The translations under genes were made by a program, and so were the position numbers. The notes under the pieces were generated by a model that ran no database searches, was not told the DNA's origin, and saw only the letters and a program-made list of their open reading frames with translations. 64,000 nucleotides of DNA, from the NCBI RefSeq assembly GCF_042680125.1, contig NZ_JBHTNY010000042.1. One strand, written 5' to 3'. The DNA comes from Robinsoniella peoriensis (GTDB taxonomy: Bacteria; Bacillota; Clostridia; Lachnospirales; Lachnospiraceae). The stretch's first letter is position 1, and every line of letters begins with the position of its first letter. Positions 17,087 to 24,699 of this stretch are shown here, piece by piece.

Positions 17087-17168
17087 TGTGGTTTATGTAA
17101 GCTAGTAAGATTGTCACAATGATTCCGAGAATCATCAAGACAATGGAGAGCATTTCATAATCACTCAT
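17076..17168 (-). CDS. putative holin-like type I toxin, copy 2
   Basis: A 30-residue membrane peptide: MSDYEMLSIV, membrane segment LMILGIIVTILLAY, tail INHTKK. It belongs to the small hydrophobic type I toxins (TxpA/Fst-like, often annotated 'putative holin-like toxin'). AAAGGAGGG precedes the ATG by about 9 nt, stronger than in copy 1. AGCCCTC in the 5' leader (complement of 17243-17249) can pair with GAGGGCT overlapping the ribosome site (17175-17181), so translation is probably kept off in the primary transcript. The toxin transcript likely starts from the minus-strand TTGACA at 17300-17305. Confidence 0.75.
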   Translation of the reverse strand: MSDYEMLSIVLMILGIIVTILLAYINHTKK

Positions 17169-17465
17169 AAAACAAGCCCTCCTTTCCCAGATTTCCCCTT
17201 GCGGAGATTTCTATGTAATCAGAGGGTTCAGTCCCTCTGTTAGAGGGCTGACCGCCTATCCCGTTATGGCAACACCTATTAGTATTTTATCAGACACATT
17301 GTCAAATAGCAACTTATTTATATATAAATGCTTCATATCATATAGTTTTGTATAACACATGAATTTGCCAAAGAAGTCTGTCAACCCCTTTACCGTCAGG
17401 CACTTATAAAGTAAGTGGGGGTTTACTGGCTGAACTATCGTTTATTCATGCTTCCAATCATTTCA

Positions 17466-17504
17466 AAGGGGTTGATTCTCACGCATTTAGAGAATCAACC
17501 CTTG
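17466..17504 (-). terminator. intrinsic terminator after the repressor gene
   Basis: The stem AAGGGGTTGATTCTC / GAGAATCAACCCTT (15 positions, one bulge) lies 12 nt after the XRE gene stop. The rest of 17169-17515 is the toxin leader and promoter, then featureless. Confidence 0.7.
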
Positions 17505-17515
17505 TTTATATCTTT

Positions 17516-17725
17516 TTATTTCCCAGTTCTTCTTCCCAACAGATAATCGGTAGACACGTTAAATAAATCAGCCAGTTTTACTAGTTTTTCAAGATCAGGC
17601 TCCAACTCACCAGATTCATAGTATTGGTATGTACGGACAGTTACTTCTAAATATTTCGCAATGTCTTTTTGTAATATCTGTCTTTCAGACCGCAACTGTT
17701 TTAAGCGTTCGCTAAATACATTCAT
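17516..17725 (-). CDS. XRE-family (Cro/cI-type) repressor
   Basis: A 69-residue protein that is a single helix-turn-helix domain: FSERLKQLRSERQILQKDIAKYL, then the recognition helix region VTVRTYQYYESGELEPDLEKLVKLADLFNVSTDYLLGR. This is the classic small regulator of Gram-positive mobile elements. Start ATG 17725 has AAGGAG 8 nt upstream; an upstream ATG lacks a site. It reads away from the + strand promoter at 17752-17780, whose spacer is an exact palindrome, with a second palindrome 30 bp further. The regulator therefore probably represses that promoter and perhaps itself. Confidence 0.88.
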   Translation of the reverse strand: MNVFSERLKQLRSERQILQKDIAKYLEVTVRTYQYYESGELEPDLEKLVKLADLFNVSTDYLLGRRTGK

Positions 17726-17751
17726 AAATTTCTCCTTTTTCCAAAAAAACG

Positions 17752-17805
17752 TTGACACGAAGAAAAACTTCGTGTATTATTATGACATGAAGCTTTTCTT
17801 CGTCT
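17752..17805 (+). promoter_or_regulatory. element promoter with two palindromic operators
   Basis: TTGACA (17752-17757), 17 nt, TATTAT (17775-17780). Operator 1 (17755-17775) has perfect 8-bp arms ACACGAAG/CTTCGTGT around 5 bp and fills the promoter spacer. Operator 2 (17785-17805) has the same 8-5-8 geometry, arms ACATGAAG/CTTCGTCT, with its centre 30 bp downstream. Repressor binding would block the promoter reading toward 18048. Confidence 0.75.
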
Positions 17806-18047
17806 ATGCAATTCAACTCTAAGTTGCGCACAGTGTATTCACCTCATCAGTCTTTGATAAATACACAAAATAAAATCTTTACTACTGACATAATAAACCA
17901 AATTTAATTATATCTTTCGCAACCAATAGTGTCAAATGCTATTGAGAGAAAGTTTATTTGTCGTTCAATAAAATACAGGATATCAAACTTTACCTTGCAT
18001 ATCAAGAAACAGTTAGTATGAAATTAAACAAAAAGGAGAAATTTGTA

Positions 18048-18344
18048 ATGAACCAACAAAAGAAAGAAAATTTCACATCAGGAGATTCATTATTGTTGCA
18101 AATGTACAATAATGGTTTTTTTCCACAGGAACAGTTCAAAGAATCTACAGATACCTTAAGAGAGTTGGGCCGATTAGAAAAAGCCGAACAAAAGTTGCTA
18201 CAGCGCCTAGATGAAGATGAGCGGGAACTATTTCAGGAAATTCTGCTTGAAAGAACAAATTTTACATCATTGCTCTTAAAAGACGCTTTTTTCTGTTATT
18301 TCCGAATGGGGGCGCAATTGATGGGCGATATCCTGGATCATTGA
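18048..18344 (+). CDS. small element protein, DUF6809-like
   Basis: 98 residues, charged and helical, with a stretch of Glu/Lys/Leu helix (LGRLEKAEQKLLQRLDEDERELFQEILLE) ending in LLKDAFFCYFRMGAQLMGDIL. The Y/F-x-x-G-x-x-L ending resembles DUF6809, a small family frequent in Clostridia mobile elements; function unknown. Start ATG 18048 is chosen because AAGGAG lies 9 nt upstream; an upstream in-frame extension to 17958 has no site. It is the first gene behind the repressed promoter at 17752. Confidence 0.6.
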   Translation: MNQQKKENFTSGDSLLLQMYNNGFFPQEQFKESTDTLRELGRLEKAEQKLLQRLDEDERELFQEILLERTNFTSLLLKDAFFCYFRMGAQLMGDILDH

Positions 18345-18557
18345 GGAATGCGTCATAGATGAATTGAAAGTATAATATATTATTCATAAGTTAAAAGAAA
18401 ATAGGAGTATATATAAAAAGAAGAACCTTGTCAAGAAGCCGCCGCAAATTGTGATGCGAAACGCTTTCATTACAAAGTTCTTTCTTTTATTGCAATCCCT
18501 TAGCAAAGGAAATGGCTATATCATTCTTCGTATAGGCAGGAAAAACTTTTTATGTTT

Positions 18558-20456
18558 CTAATTCAAGGAGATAAAAATCTTATCATTTTTTTCACTTATC
18601 TCTTTAAACCGTATTGCCACTTCTGCATTTTTAATAAGATCATCCATCCATTTTAGGTCTTCGTCTTCCGGCGGCAGATGGGTGCCATATGCTTCCTTCG
18701 CCTTGATAAAATAAGCTTTTGCCCTATCCGGTGATTTCCCCAGTTCAACCACACCCAGACTTGCGTACATCCCTCCCAGCGTTGTCCCGAAATTCGGTAT
18801 TTGACGTGCCTGTTTTTCAAGTTCTGAAATAATGACCTCTGCCTTTCTGCGTTCGTTGTTCCGGACATAAGCGACCGCCTGATTAGCCCTTTGAACAAAA
18901 GAATCATGATTTTCTGGCAGATGATATCGCTCTCTTAATTTTATGGCGACTTCGGTACACATCATAAAGCCTCTGTCATCCCCGATAACCATATAAAAAT
19001 TTCCCAGATTGCTGTAAAGATTAGCGGCTGTTTCTGCATACTCCTCATGTAAAGGCTGAATAACCGCAAGCCCCCTTTTCAGATGGTCAATCCCTTCTTG
19101 GAACTTATTTCTGCTCCCTGCTATGATTGCCTTATATAATTCATAAGTTGCGGCTTCCTTTTTATGGTCTTTATCCATCGGTATTGTTTCTTTCATCAAT
19201 TCAAGTAACTTCTCCATGGCATCAAATCGGTAATATTTTCCCAGATAGGAGATCGACTTATCAAAAAAGAGATATGCCGACTCCATATCATCCATCCCAA
19301 TATTTTTGAAAATACTCTCAATCGTATTCAATACCTCATGATAAAAAGGAATGTCATCACCATAGCAAAAGCAATGGTGATAAATCCCATGTAAAAAATG
19401 ACTGCAATTCATAATCGTCGGCTTTGTGAAATCCCGGATAACCTCATGTAAAAACGGATGTAACGACACAAAGTTATTTTCACTGTCCTGTTGTATCCAC
19501 CCATATTCAATCAACTCATTCGTGATATTGACATCGCCAATTACCGTCCATTCATGAAATCTTCTTTTAGAAATGCCACTCTCCGGAACCAGTACCATAT
19601 GGCGCAGTATATCAATACGGTTTGCGGATAGCCGCTGTAAAACAAACAGGGTTTGGATATGTCCATGTAAACGTTCGCTCTTAGTACGGGCATCCTTTGT
19701 CACTCTTACCTTGCTGGGATTGGACAGGGCAATCCCCTCTTTACGTAGTGCAGTTAACAATTCTTCTGGTGTGATATCAGAAACTGTCAGTGTCTTGGCT
19801 GACATTTCAACAGTCAAGGTATGACAATATACCTCTTCTATGATCTCCAGCACAACAGACGGCTTGTTCCGGCTTTTGAGGGCATATGTATAAAAGAGCT
19901 TCAACAGGTCTTCTTTGCTCTCTATTTCGGTTATTACGTAACTGGCAACCTCGTCTATTTGGCTTCGGCTTGTAACCAGCAACTGGAAAGACATTGCCAG
20001 AAATTCATGAAATAATTCCTCGTTCTCCGGTATGGTGTTAAAGTTATCAAGGATAACCAGCGTGTCTTCAGGTAACTGTTTAAAAAATCGGTAGTGCCTG
20101 TGAAACAGATCCGCATCTGACATTTCCCGTTTATCATCTACAAACTCTAATTGCGTAATCGTCTTTCGCAGGCTTTCGGTATACTTTATAAAAAGCACGT
20201 GTCCATATGCATCTTTATACTGCCTGCCATATTGCTTTGCCAATTCAGATTTTCCGATGCCTCCAATTCCCTCTAAAAATAAATACTGCCCTGTACTTAA
20301 ACGCTCGTGTATTTCTTCTAAATCTTTTTTACGTCCGAGAAACACCTTGTTAACCGATGGAAAATGATAATCCAGCAAATAATCAGAGATCAAAAAACTT
20401 TTTTTCTTTGAATCCATTGAATTTTTTTGATCTCTGGAAATAAAGCTTCTGGACAT
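18558..20456 (-). CDS. STAND-type NTPase with TPR repeats (main part)
   Basis: A 632-codon frame encoding an NB-ARC/STAND ATPase: Walker A GIGGIGKS (residues 63-70), Walker B TLVILDNF near 131, sensor LLVTSRS near 158, a winged-helix-like region (about 260-340), then TPR-like helical repeats (about 400-600, e.g. LYSNLGNFYMVIGDD). STAND proteins act as signal-dependent switches in regulation or defence. No ribosome site precedes either possible start (20456 or 20417), and the frame joins smoothly to the upstream 160-codon frame if one A is added to the A7 run near 20400-20406, giving QRKKSFLISDYLLDYHFPS. I therefore think this is the body of one frameshifted protein of about 780 residues. Confidence 0.75.
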   Translation of the reverse strand: MSRSFISRDQKNSMDSKKKSFLISDYLLDYHFPSVNKVFLGRKKDLEEIHERLSTGQYLFLEGIGGIGKSELAKQYGRQYKDAYGHVLFIKYTESLRKTITQLEFVDDKREMSDADLFHRHYRFFKQLPEDTLVILDNFNTIPENEELFHEFLAMSFQLLVTSRSQIDEVASYVITEIESKEDLLKLFYTYALKSRNKPSVVLEIIEEVYCHTLTVEMSAKTLTVSDITPEELLTALRKEGIALSNPSKVRVTKDARTKSERLHGHIQTLFVLQRLSANRIDILRHMVLVPESGISKRRFHEWTVIGDVNITNELIEYGWIQQDSENNFVSLHPFLHEVIRDFTKPTIMNCSHFLHGIYHHCFCYGDDIPFYHEVLNTIESIFKNIGMDDMESAYLFFDKSISYLGKYYRFDAMEKLLELMKETIPMDKDHKKEAATYELYKAIIAGSRNKFQEGIDHLKRGLAVIQPLHEEYAETAANLYSNLGNFYMVIGDDRGFMMCTEVAIKLRERYHLPENHDSFVQRANQAVAYVRNNERRKAEVIISELEKQARQIPNFGTTLGGMYASLGVVELGKSPDRAKAYFIKAKEAYGTHLPPEDEDLKWMDDLIKNAEVAIRFKEISEKNDKIFISLN

Positions 20457-20872
20457 CCCATGTAAAATACAACTTGCCGTGAAATCACTAATGACTCTTT
20501 TTCTTCCGACAGTTCTTTTTTCTTATCATCTGTTATCGTAATATCATTCCACAAAAGATTTCCCAGCTTTTCATTAACATATGCCTGATCTGAGATATGT
20601 TCAAGTACTTTTGCGGTATCTTGCTTTAGGAATTGATAATTTCCGGTTTCTTTATATAGTGTAACAATATCGCTGACCACATTGCGTTCACCGCTGATCG
20701 TTCTGCTGATGATTGTGTCAGATGGCTTGACTATTATATATTTTGTTTGATTTAATGCATAGCCAAACAGTGTTTCATAGTATTTACTCTTGCCCAATCC
20801 ATCCACATCCATATTTTCCAATATGATTTTTGATATAGAAGAAAAATCCAGCCGCTCTCTCAAATTATTCAC
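20390..20872 (-). CDS. N-terminal part of the STAND protein, or small partner
   Basis: 160 residues, no membrane segment, starting MNNLRERLDFSSISKIILENMD with GAGAGGTG about 6 nt upstream. I do not recognise a catalytic motif; residues 30-60 (ETLFGYALNQTKYIIVKPSDTI) hint at a small alpha/beta domain. It overlaps the NTPase frame by 67 bp and ends right after two A7 tracts. Either it is the N-terminal domain of one protein split by a 1-nt slip, which I favour, or a separate protein whose translation is coupled to the NTPase. Confidence 0.55.
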   Translation of the reverse strand: MNNLRERLDFSSISKIILENMDVDGLGKSKYYETLFGYALNQTKYIIVKPSDTIISRTISGERNVVSDIVTLYKETGNYQFLKQDTAKVLEHISDQAYVNEKLGNLLWNDITITDDKKKELSEEKESLVISRQVVFYMGCPEALFPEIKKIQWIQRKKVF

Positions 20873-21111
20873 CTCTCTAACTTTTGAAATTGAAATTTTG
20901 TCAAGTTTATGTCAAAACGTTGTAATTCCTTTTGATCCATTCATCTTGTAGAATATCTGTAAGACGTCGAAAAGATATTGGAATTAATTGGTATTCGTAT
21001 ACTATCAAAATATCATACCACAAACGCATGTTCGATTCAAGCTTGCAGGCAAACTTTTTTTAATTTGTAACCAACAGACCAAACACCGTATAAGAAAAAG
21101 GAGTAAATTCA

Positions 21112-21468
21112 ATGAAAATCATACCAGAAATTAAAGCAACCTTTGGCGACACCTACTTTTTAGGCTTCACCGAAAAAAAGAAATTTGACACTGCTAACAA
21201 CAAACGCACAGATGAGAACGAAAGCTATGTATGCAGGCTTGCATCCTCTGAATTACAAGGGCAGATCGAGGTAACGGTCCCCTTAAGCACAACAGTCGAT
21301 CAGCTTAAGTTCAATGAAAAAGTCCTGATGCAGGGCGTGGTCATCGATCCGTATGCCAGAAGCGCAGGCGGTTCATTTGCACAGGTAATCCTCCGGTGTA
21401 CGGCAAAAACGATTATACCGGGTGCATCGACCAAACCAGCCATTGACCGGAATATGGGACAGAAATAA
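21112..21468 (+). CDS. DUF961/YdcP-like element protein
   Basis: 118 residues, beta-rich (EIKATFGDTYFLGFTEKKK; QIEVTVPLSTTVDQLKFNEKVLMQG), soluble. The size, sequence character and position just ahead of the relaxase gene match the YdcP/DUF961 proteins encoded beside MobT relaxases in Tn916-like elements, which are thought to act in element DNA processing. AAAGGAG lies 9 nt before the ATG. A candidate oriT separates it from the relaxase gene. Confidence 0.6.
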   Translation: MKIIPEIKATFGDTYFLGFTEKKKFDTANNKRTDENESYVCRLASSELQGQIEVTVPLSTTVDQLKFNEKVLMQGVVIDPYARSAGGSFAQVILRCTAKTIIPGASTKPAIDRNMGQK

Positions 21469-21602
21469 GATTTCACAGCTGGGCGGCTTTCGGGCAGACA
21501 GGACGCCGCCCGCTGGGCTGCGGAGCATAAGCCCAGGCGGCAGCGTAGGGCGGTGCCCTGGCTGCGTGAGCGAGTCCGCCAGGACGAACGAACAAAGCTT
21601 CT

Positions 21603-21629
21603 TACCTCCCCTTTACTAATAGGGAGGTA
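21603..21629. other. candidate oriT hairpin
   Basis: The arms TACCTCCC (21603-21610) and GGGAGGTA (21622-21629) enclose CTTTACTAATA. The form C-rich arm, CTAAYA, G-rich arm is that of the transfer origins used by MobT relaxases in Tn916 and ICESt3 as I recall them. It lies 86 bp upstream of the MobT-type gene inside a GC-rich, gene-free segment (21469-21714) unlike its AT-rich surroundings. Confidence 0.6.
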
Positions 21630-21714
21630 GACAGTACAAAGAAAATTCCGTAAGCGGGCAGGGCATTCTTGCCATTTCTGTCTTGCGGGGCAAAACATAA
21701 AGGAGTGATTAAGA

Positions 21715-22827
21715 ATGGACAACACCGAAAAAGAACTGGATGCACTCATTGACTGGGTTCAGGTTACATTTAAAGAACTAAACCACTTGAAAATCATGAA
21801 ATACATTTTACAGTTTGATCAAGGGCTTATGACCCATGAGGGCAGAGGACGTTTCCGCTATGCAGGGAAGTGGGTATTTGGCGGAATAGAAATACTGACA
21901 CCACCAGGTGACTATCTGGAAATGGGGTATCATCTTTACATGACAGGATCTGCCTGCAGGTCATTTGAAATTTATTTAAAAGCACAGAAAAGAACATGGT
22001 TTGATTTCTTCCGGGACTGCTTAACCTATGGCGGGAGTTTCACTAGACTGGATATAGCAGTTGATGACAGAACCCCCTATTTTGCAATCCGAAAAATAGG
22101 ACAAAAGGTAGAAGAAAAGGAATGCGTGTCAAAGTTTCGAAACTGGACATTTATAGATGGAGGGACTACCAACGGAGAAAAAGCCGGATGTACCGTGAAT
22201 CTGGGATCGAGAGAGTCCTTATGCGCCATGGTGTTCTATGAAAAGAATTATGAACAAAGCAGAAAAACAGGTGTGCCCTTGGAAACTTACGGCGCATGGA
22301 ACCGCTACGAAGTCCGGTTAAGAAAGGAAATGGCGACTAACTGTGTAAGAACCCTTGTTGAACGAGGAAACATCTGCTTTATCGGATTAGAAATCATCAA
22401 TTACTATATCCGAATGACAGTCAAAAGCGATACGGATGAAAACCGGGCACGCTGGCAGACATGGCAACCGTGGGAGCGGTTTATTGAGGGAATGGACAAG
22501 CTAAAGCTGACCATGCGTCCAGCCCCCAGAACTTTGGAGCAGAAAAAACAGTGGATTGAGAACTATGTGGCTCCAACACTTAAAATGATACAAATGGCAG
22601 ATGATAATTTAGGGGAAGAATTCCTGAAAAACGTGATTGAGGAAGCCACCTTAAAGCAAAGCCAAAAGAGGATCGTTGAGGATTACCTGTTTGGCATACA
22701 GGAAATGCAGGAAGAACAGGAGAAAGAAAAGAAGCATTTGCAAGATGCTATAGATATACAGAATAACGGGTTTGTTATAGCCGATCTCATCCATTCTAAA
22801 CCGTTTATTGGCGAAATAAGCCAATAA
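21715..22827 (+). CDS. MobT/Rep_trans-type relaxase (replication initiation factor)
   Basis: A 370-residue protein of the replication initiation factor family (Rep_trans, PF02486), which in Tn916-type elements is the MobT relaxase that nicks oriT and also supports rolling-circle replication. Recognisable parts: an N-terminal DWVQVTFK strand, GGSFTRLDIAVDD near residue 105 (family core with metal-binding Asp residues), VNLGSRESLCAMVFYEKNYEQ near 160, and YEVRLRKE near 198. The C-terminus is a charged helix. AAAGGAG lies 10 nt before the ATG. It is followed 18 nt later by the integrase. This gene makes the element mobilizable. Confidence 0.85.
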   Translation: MDNTEKELDALIDWVQVTFKELNHLKIMKYILQFDQGLMTHEGRGRFRYAGKWVFGGIEILTPPGDYLEMGYHLYMTGSACRSFEIYLKAQKRTWFDFFRDCLTYGGSFTRLDIAVDDRTPYFAIRKIGQKVEEKECVSKFRNWTFIDGGTTNGEKAGCTVNLGSRESLCAMVFYEKNYEQSRKTGVPLETYGAWNRYEVRLRKEMATNCVRTLVERGNICFIGLEIINYYIRMTVKSDTDENRARWQTWQPWERFIEGMDKLKLTMRPAPRTLEQKKQWIENYVAPTLKMIQMADDNLGEEFLKNVIEEATLKQSQKRIVEDYLFGIQEMQEEQEKEKKHLQDAIDIQNNGFVIADLIHSKPFIGEISQ

Positions 22828-22845
22828 ACAGAAAGGGGGGCATAT

Positions 22846-24156
22846 ATGGACAAGGAAAATTTTATCATGGATTCTGCGCCTGTATGCTCTCTTTCAGACA
22901 AACAGTTGTTGCAGGACTTGCTAAACAGCGATATAATGAAGTCAGATGTGGTAAAACAACAACTGAATATGATAAAGAAAAACAAAGTCTTAGAAATCCA
23001 TGAGTATACAATAACAGCACCAAAAGGCAATGATTCAAGATGGCAGACATACCTAAAGAAAGATGGAAAGAGGGTAAAGATTTCCGCAAAAAGTGAACAG
23101 GGTTTGTATGATAAATTATATGAATTCTACTATCAAAATAATCTTTCTTTAGAGATGTTATATCCGGAATGGGTAGAAAAGCGTACAAATGCGAACGTCA
23201 ATATCCGTACGATACGGAGAAATAAGAATCATTGGGATAAATATTACAAAGAACATAAAATCGTGAAAATCCCTGTGAAAACGCTCACTACGGATATGCT
23301 GGAAACATATTTCAATGAAATGGTTAAGAAGCATTCCCTGACACTGAAAGAACTGAATAACATGAAGTTCATCCTGAAAGACATGCTGAAAATGTGTAAA
23401 CGAAGAAACCTCATTGACAGCAACCCTTTCCTTGATATGGAGATCAATAAAAATGCCTGCCGTCCTGCCAATAAGTTAAATGACGTAAGCCGTGTGTATC
23501 TGCCGGATGAACAGGTACGGTTCTTTGAAGCATTAAGGAAAGAAATTCTGGCTTGTCCTGATAATACGGACTGTTATGCAATTTCCTTATTGTTTAAGCT
23601 GGGACTTCGCATCGGCGAATTGTGTGCCCTTACCTGGGATGATATCGACCTTGAAACGTCTGAAATACATATTCACAAGATGGAAACACAGGACGAAGAC
23701 AGTACCGGAAAAATGCGTTCTGTCGTCGTTCCATACACCAAAAAGAAAAGTTCTTATGGCGATCGGTTTCTTCCACTTAGCGAATATGAGTTAGATATCT
23801 TTCAGAAAGTAAAAGCAATCAATGAAGAAAACCTCTTCAAGGATGGAAATTTTATTTTCTGTGATGAATACGGTAGAACCAGAATCAGGGAGATTGACAA
23901 CAGAATTCGGAAGCTATGCAATCAGACAGATATCACACCAGTGAAGTCCGCACATGATATCCGGCGGACAGTTGCAACACAAATGCATATGCAGGGGATA
24001 CCAATTAGAATTATTCAGGAATTTCTCGGACATTCTGACACAAAGACAACCTGGGGCTATATTGTGAACAACCAGGAAAAGGAAGTCCTGCATTCCAGAA
24101 TCAGGGACGCACTGACAAATCTGAATGGACTCACTCCGGCTAGCGGGGCTTCATGA
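22846..24156 (+). CDS. tyrosine recombinase / integrase
   Basis: A 436-residue site-specific integrase, Tn916 Int-like. It has an N-terminal arm-type domain (about residues 50-95, SRWQTYLKKDGKRVKI), a SAM-like core-binding domain (about 105-200) and a catalytic domain with Arg in LGLRIGELCALTWDDID, the Lys strand, HDIRR, LGHSDTKTT and the nucleophile Tyr in TWGYI. All catalytic residues are present, so the enzyme should be active. AGAAAGGGGG precedes the ATG. It sits against the tRNA-Gly gene, the target whose 3' end is duplicated at 13531. No excisionase gene lies between it and the relaxase gene. Confidence 0.93.
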   Translation: MDKENFIMDSAPVCSLSDKQLLQDLLNSDIMKSDVVKQQLNMIKKNKVLEIHEYTITAPKGNDSRWQTYLKKDGKRVKISAKSEQGLYDKLYEFYYQNNLSLEMLYPEWVEKRTNANVNIRTIRRNKNHWDKYYKEHKIVKIPVKTLTTDMLETYFNEMVKKHSLTLKELNNMKFILKDMLKMCKRRNLIDSNPFLDMEINKNACRPANKLNDVSRVYLPDEQVRFFEALRKEILACPDNTDCYAISLLFKLGLRIGELCALTWDDIDLETSEIHIHKMETQDEDSTGKMRSVVVPYTKKKSSYGDRFLPLSEYELDIFQKVKAINEENLFKDGNFIFCDEYGRTRIREIDNRIRKLCNQTDITPVKSAHDIRRTVATQMHMQGIPIRIIQEFLGHSDTKTTWGYIVNNQEKEVLHSRIRDALTNLNGLTPASGAS

Positions 24157-24217
24157 TGCAGAGCACACCAGCTATAATTTTACGGACTCAAGCGGACTCA
24201 ACCGCCCAAAAAACAAA

Positions 24218-24256
24218 AACCCCGCAAACCCGCATAAATACAGGGTTTTTGGGGTA
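24218..24256 (+). terminator. terminator after the integrase gene
   Basis: CCCCGCAAACCC pairs with GGGTTTTTGGGG around GCATAAATACA. Located between the integrase and the tRNA-Gly end. Nearby CGGACTCAAG/CGGACTCAAC repeats (24183-24201) match those near the left att site. Confidence 0.7.
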
Positions 24257-24264
24257 ATAAAAAG

Positions 24265-24337
24265 AGCGCGAGACGGGACTCGAACCCGCGGCCTCGACCT
24301 TGGCAAGGTCGCGCTCCACCAACTGAGCCACTCGCGC
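24265..24337 (-). tRNA. tRNA-Gly (GCC)
   Basis: 73 nt, full cloverleaf: acceptor stem GCGCGAG/CTCGCGC, anticodon loop TTGCCAA with anticodon GCC, T-loop GGTTCGAGTCC. CCA is not encoded. Its 3' 20 bp are the attachment site of the mobile element and are duplicated at 13531-13550. Confidence 0.97.
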
Positions 24338-24357
24338 ATAATCATCTTTCGATGAAA

Positions 24358-24428
24358 AGCGGGTGATGGGAATCGAACCCACGTATCTAGCTTGGAAGGC
24401 TAGTGTTCTACCATTGAACTACACCCGC
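24358..24428 (-). tRNA. tRNA-Gly (UCC)
   Basis: 71 nt, acceptor GCGGGTG/CACCCGC, anticodon loop CTTCCAA (anticodon TCC), T-loop GGTTCGATTCC. 20 nt upstream of the Gly-GCC gene in the same transcriptional direction. Confidence 0.97.
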
Positions 24429-24461
24429 ATATGAAATTGTGTGTTGCTTTTGCTTTCGCAA

Positions 24462-24534
<73 letters not shown>

Positions 24535-24699
24535 TTAAAGACTGCTGTTCCTGTTGTTTGCTTTTCTGTATTTGTTCCGTTCAGCAACGTAGATAATTCT
24601 ACAATGATTTCTAAGATTTGTCAATACTTAATTTGAATTTTTTTAGATTATTTCTAATGGAGGACCACAACACTTTTAATTTCGTGGTCCTCCGGCATT

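Larger units (their letters stand above)
16964..17313. repeat. type I toxin-antitoxin locus, copy 2 (direct repeat)
   Basis: Second copy of the locus at 12662-13004, same orientation. Inverted arms GGTGTTGCC (17007-17015 / complement 17268-17276) and GGTCAGCCC (17023-17031 / complement 17245-17253) flank it, so the antisense RNA and the toxin mRNA start with the same sequence. It lies upstream of the PHP-ATPase gene; copy 1 lies beyond the other end of the module. Confidence 0.8.
13551..24284. mobile_element. integrative mobilizable element in tRNA-Gly
   Basis: About 10.7 kb between 20-bp direct repeats, with the integrase at the tRNA end. Contents are the S24/PHP-ATPase module, type I toxin locus, repressor with twin operators, small DUF6809-like gene, STAND NTPase, DUF961-like gene, candidate oriT, MobT/Rep_trans relaxase and tyrosine integrase. 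It has no FtsK/TcpA coupling protein and no type IV secretion genes, so it would need a helper conjugative element. No excisionase gene is evident. Confidence 0.8.
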
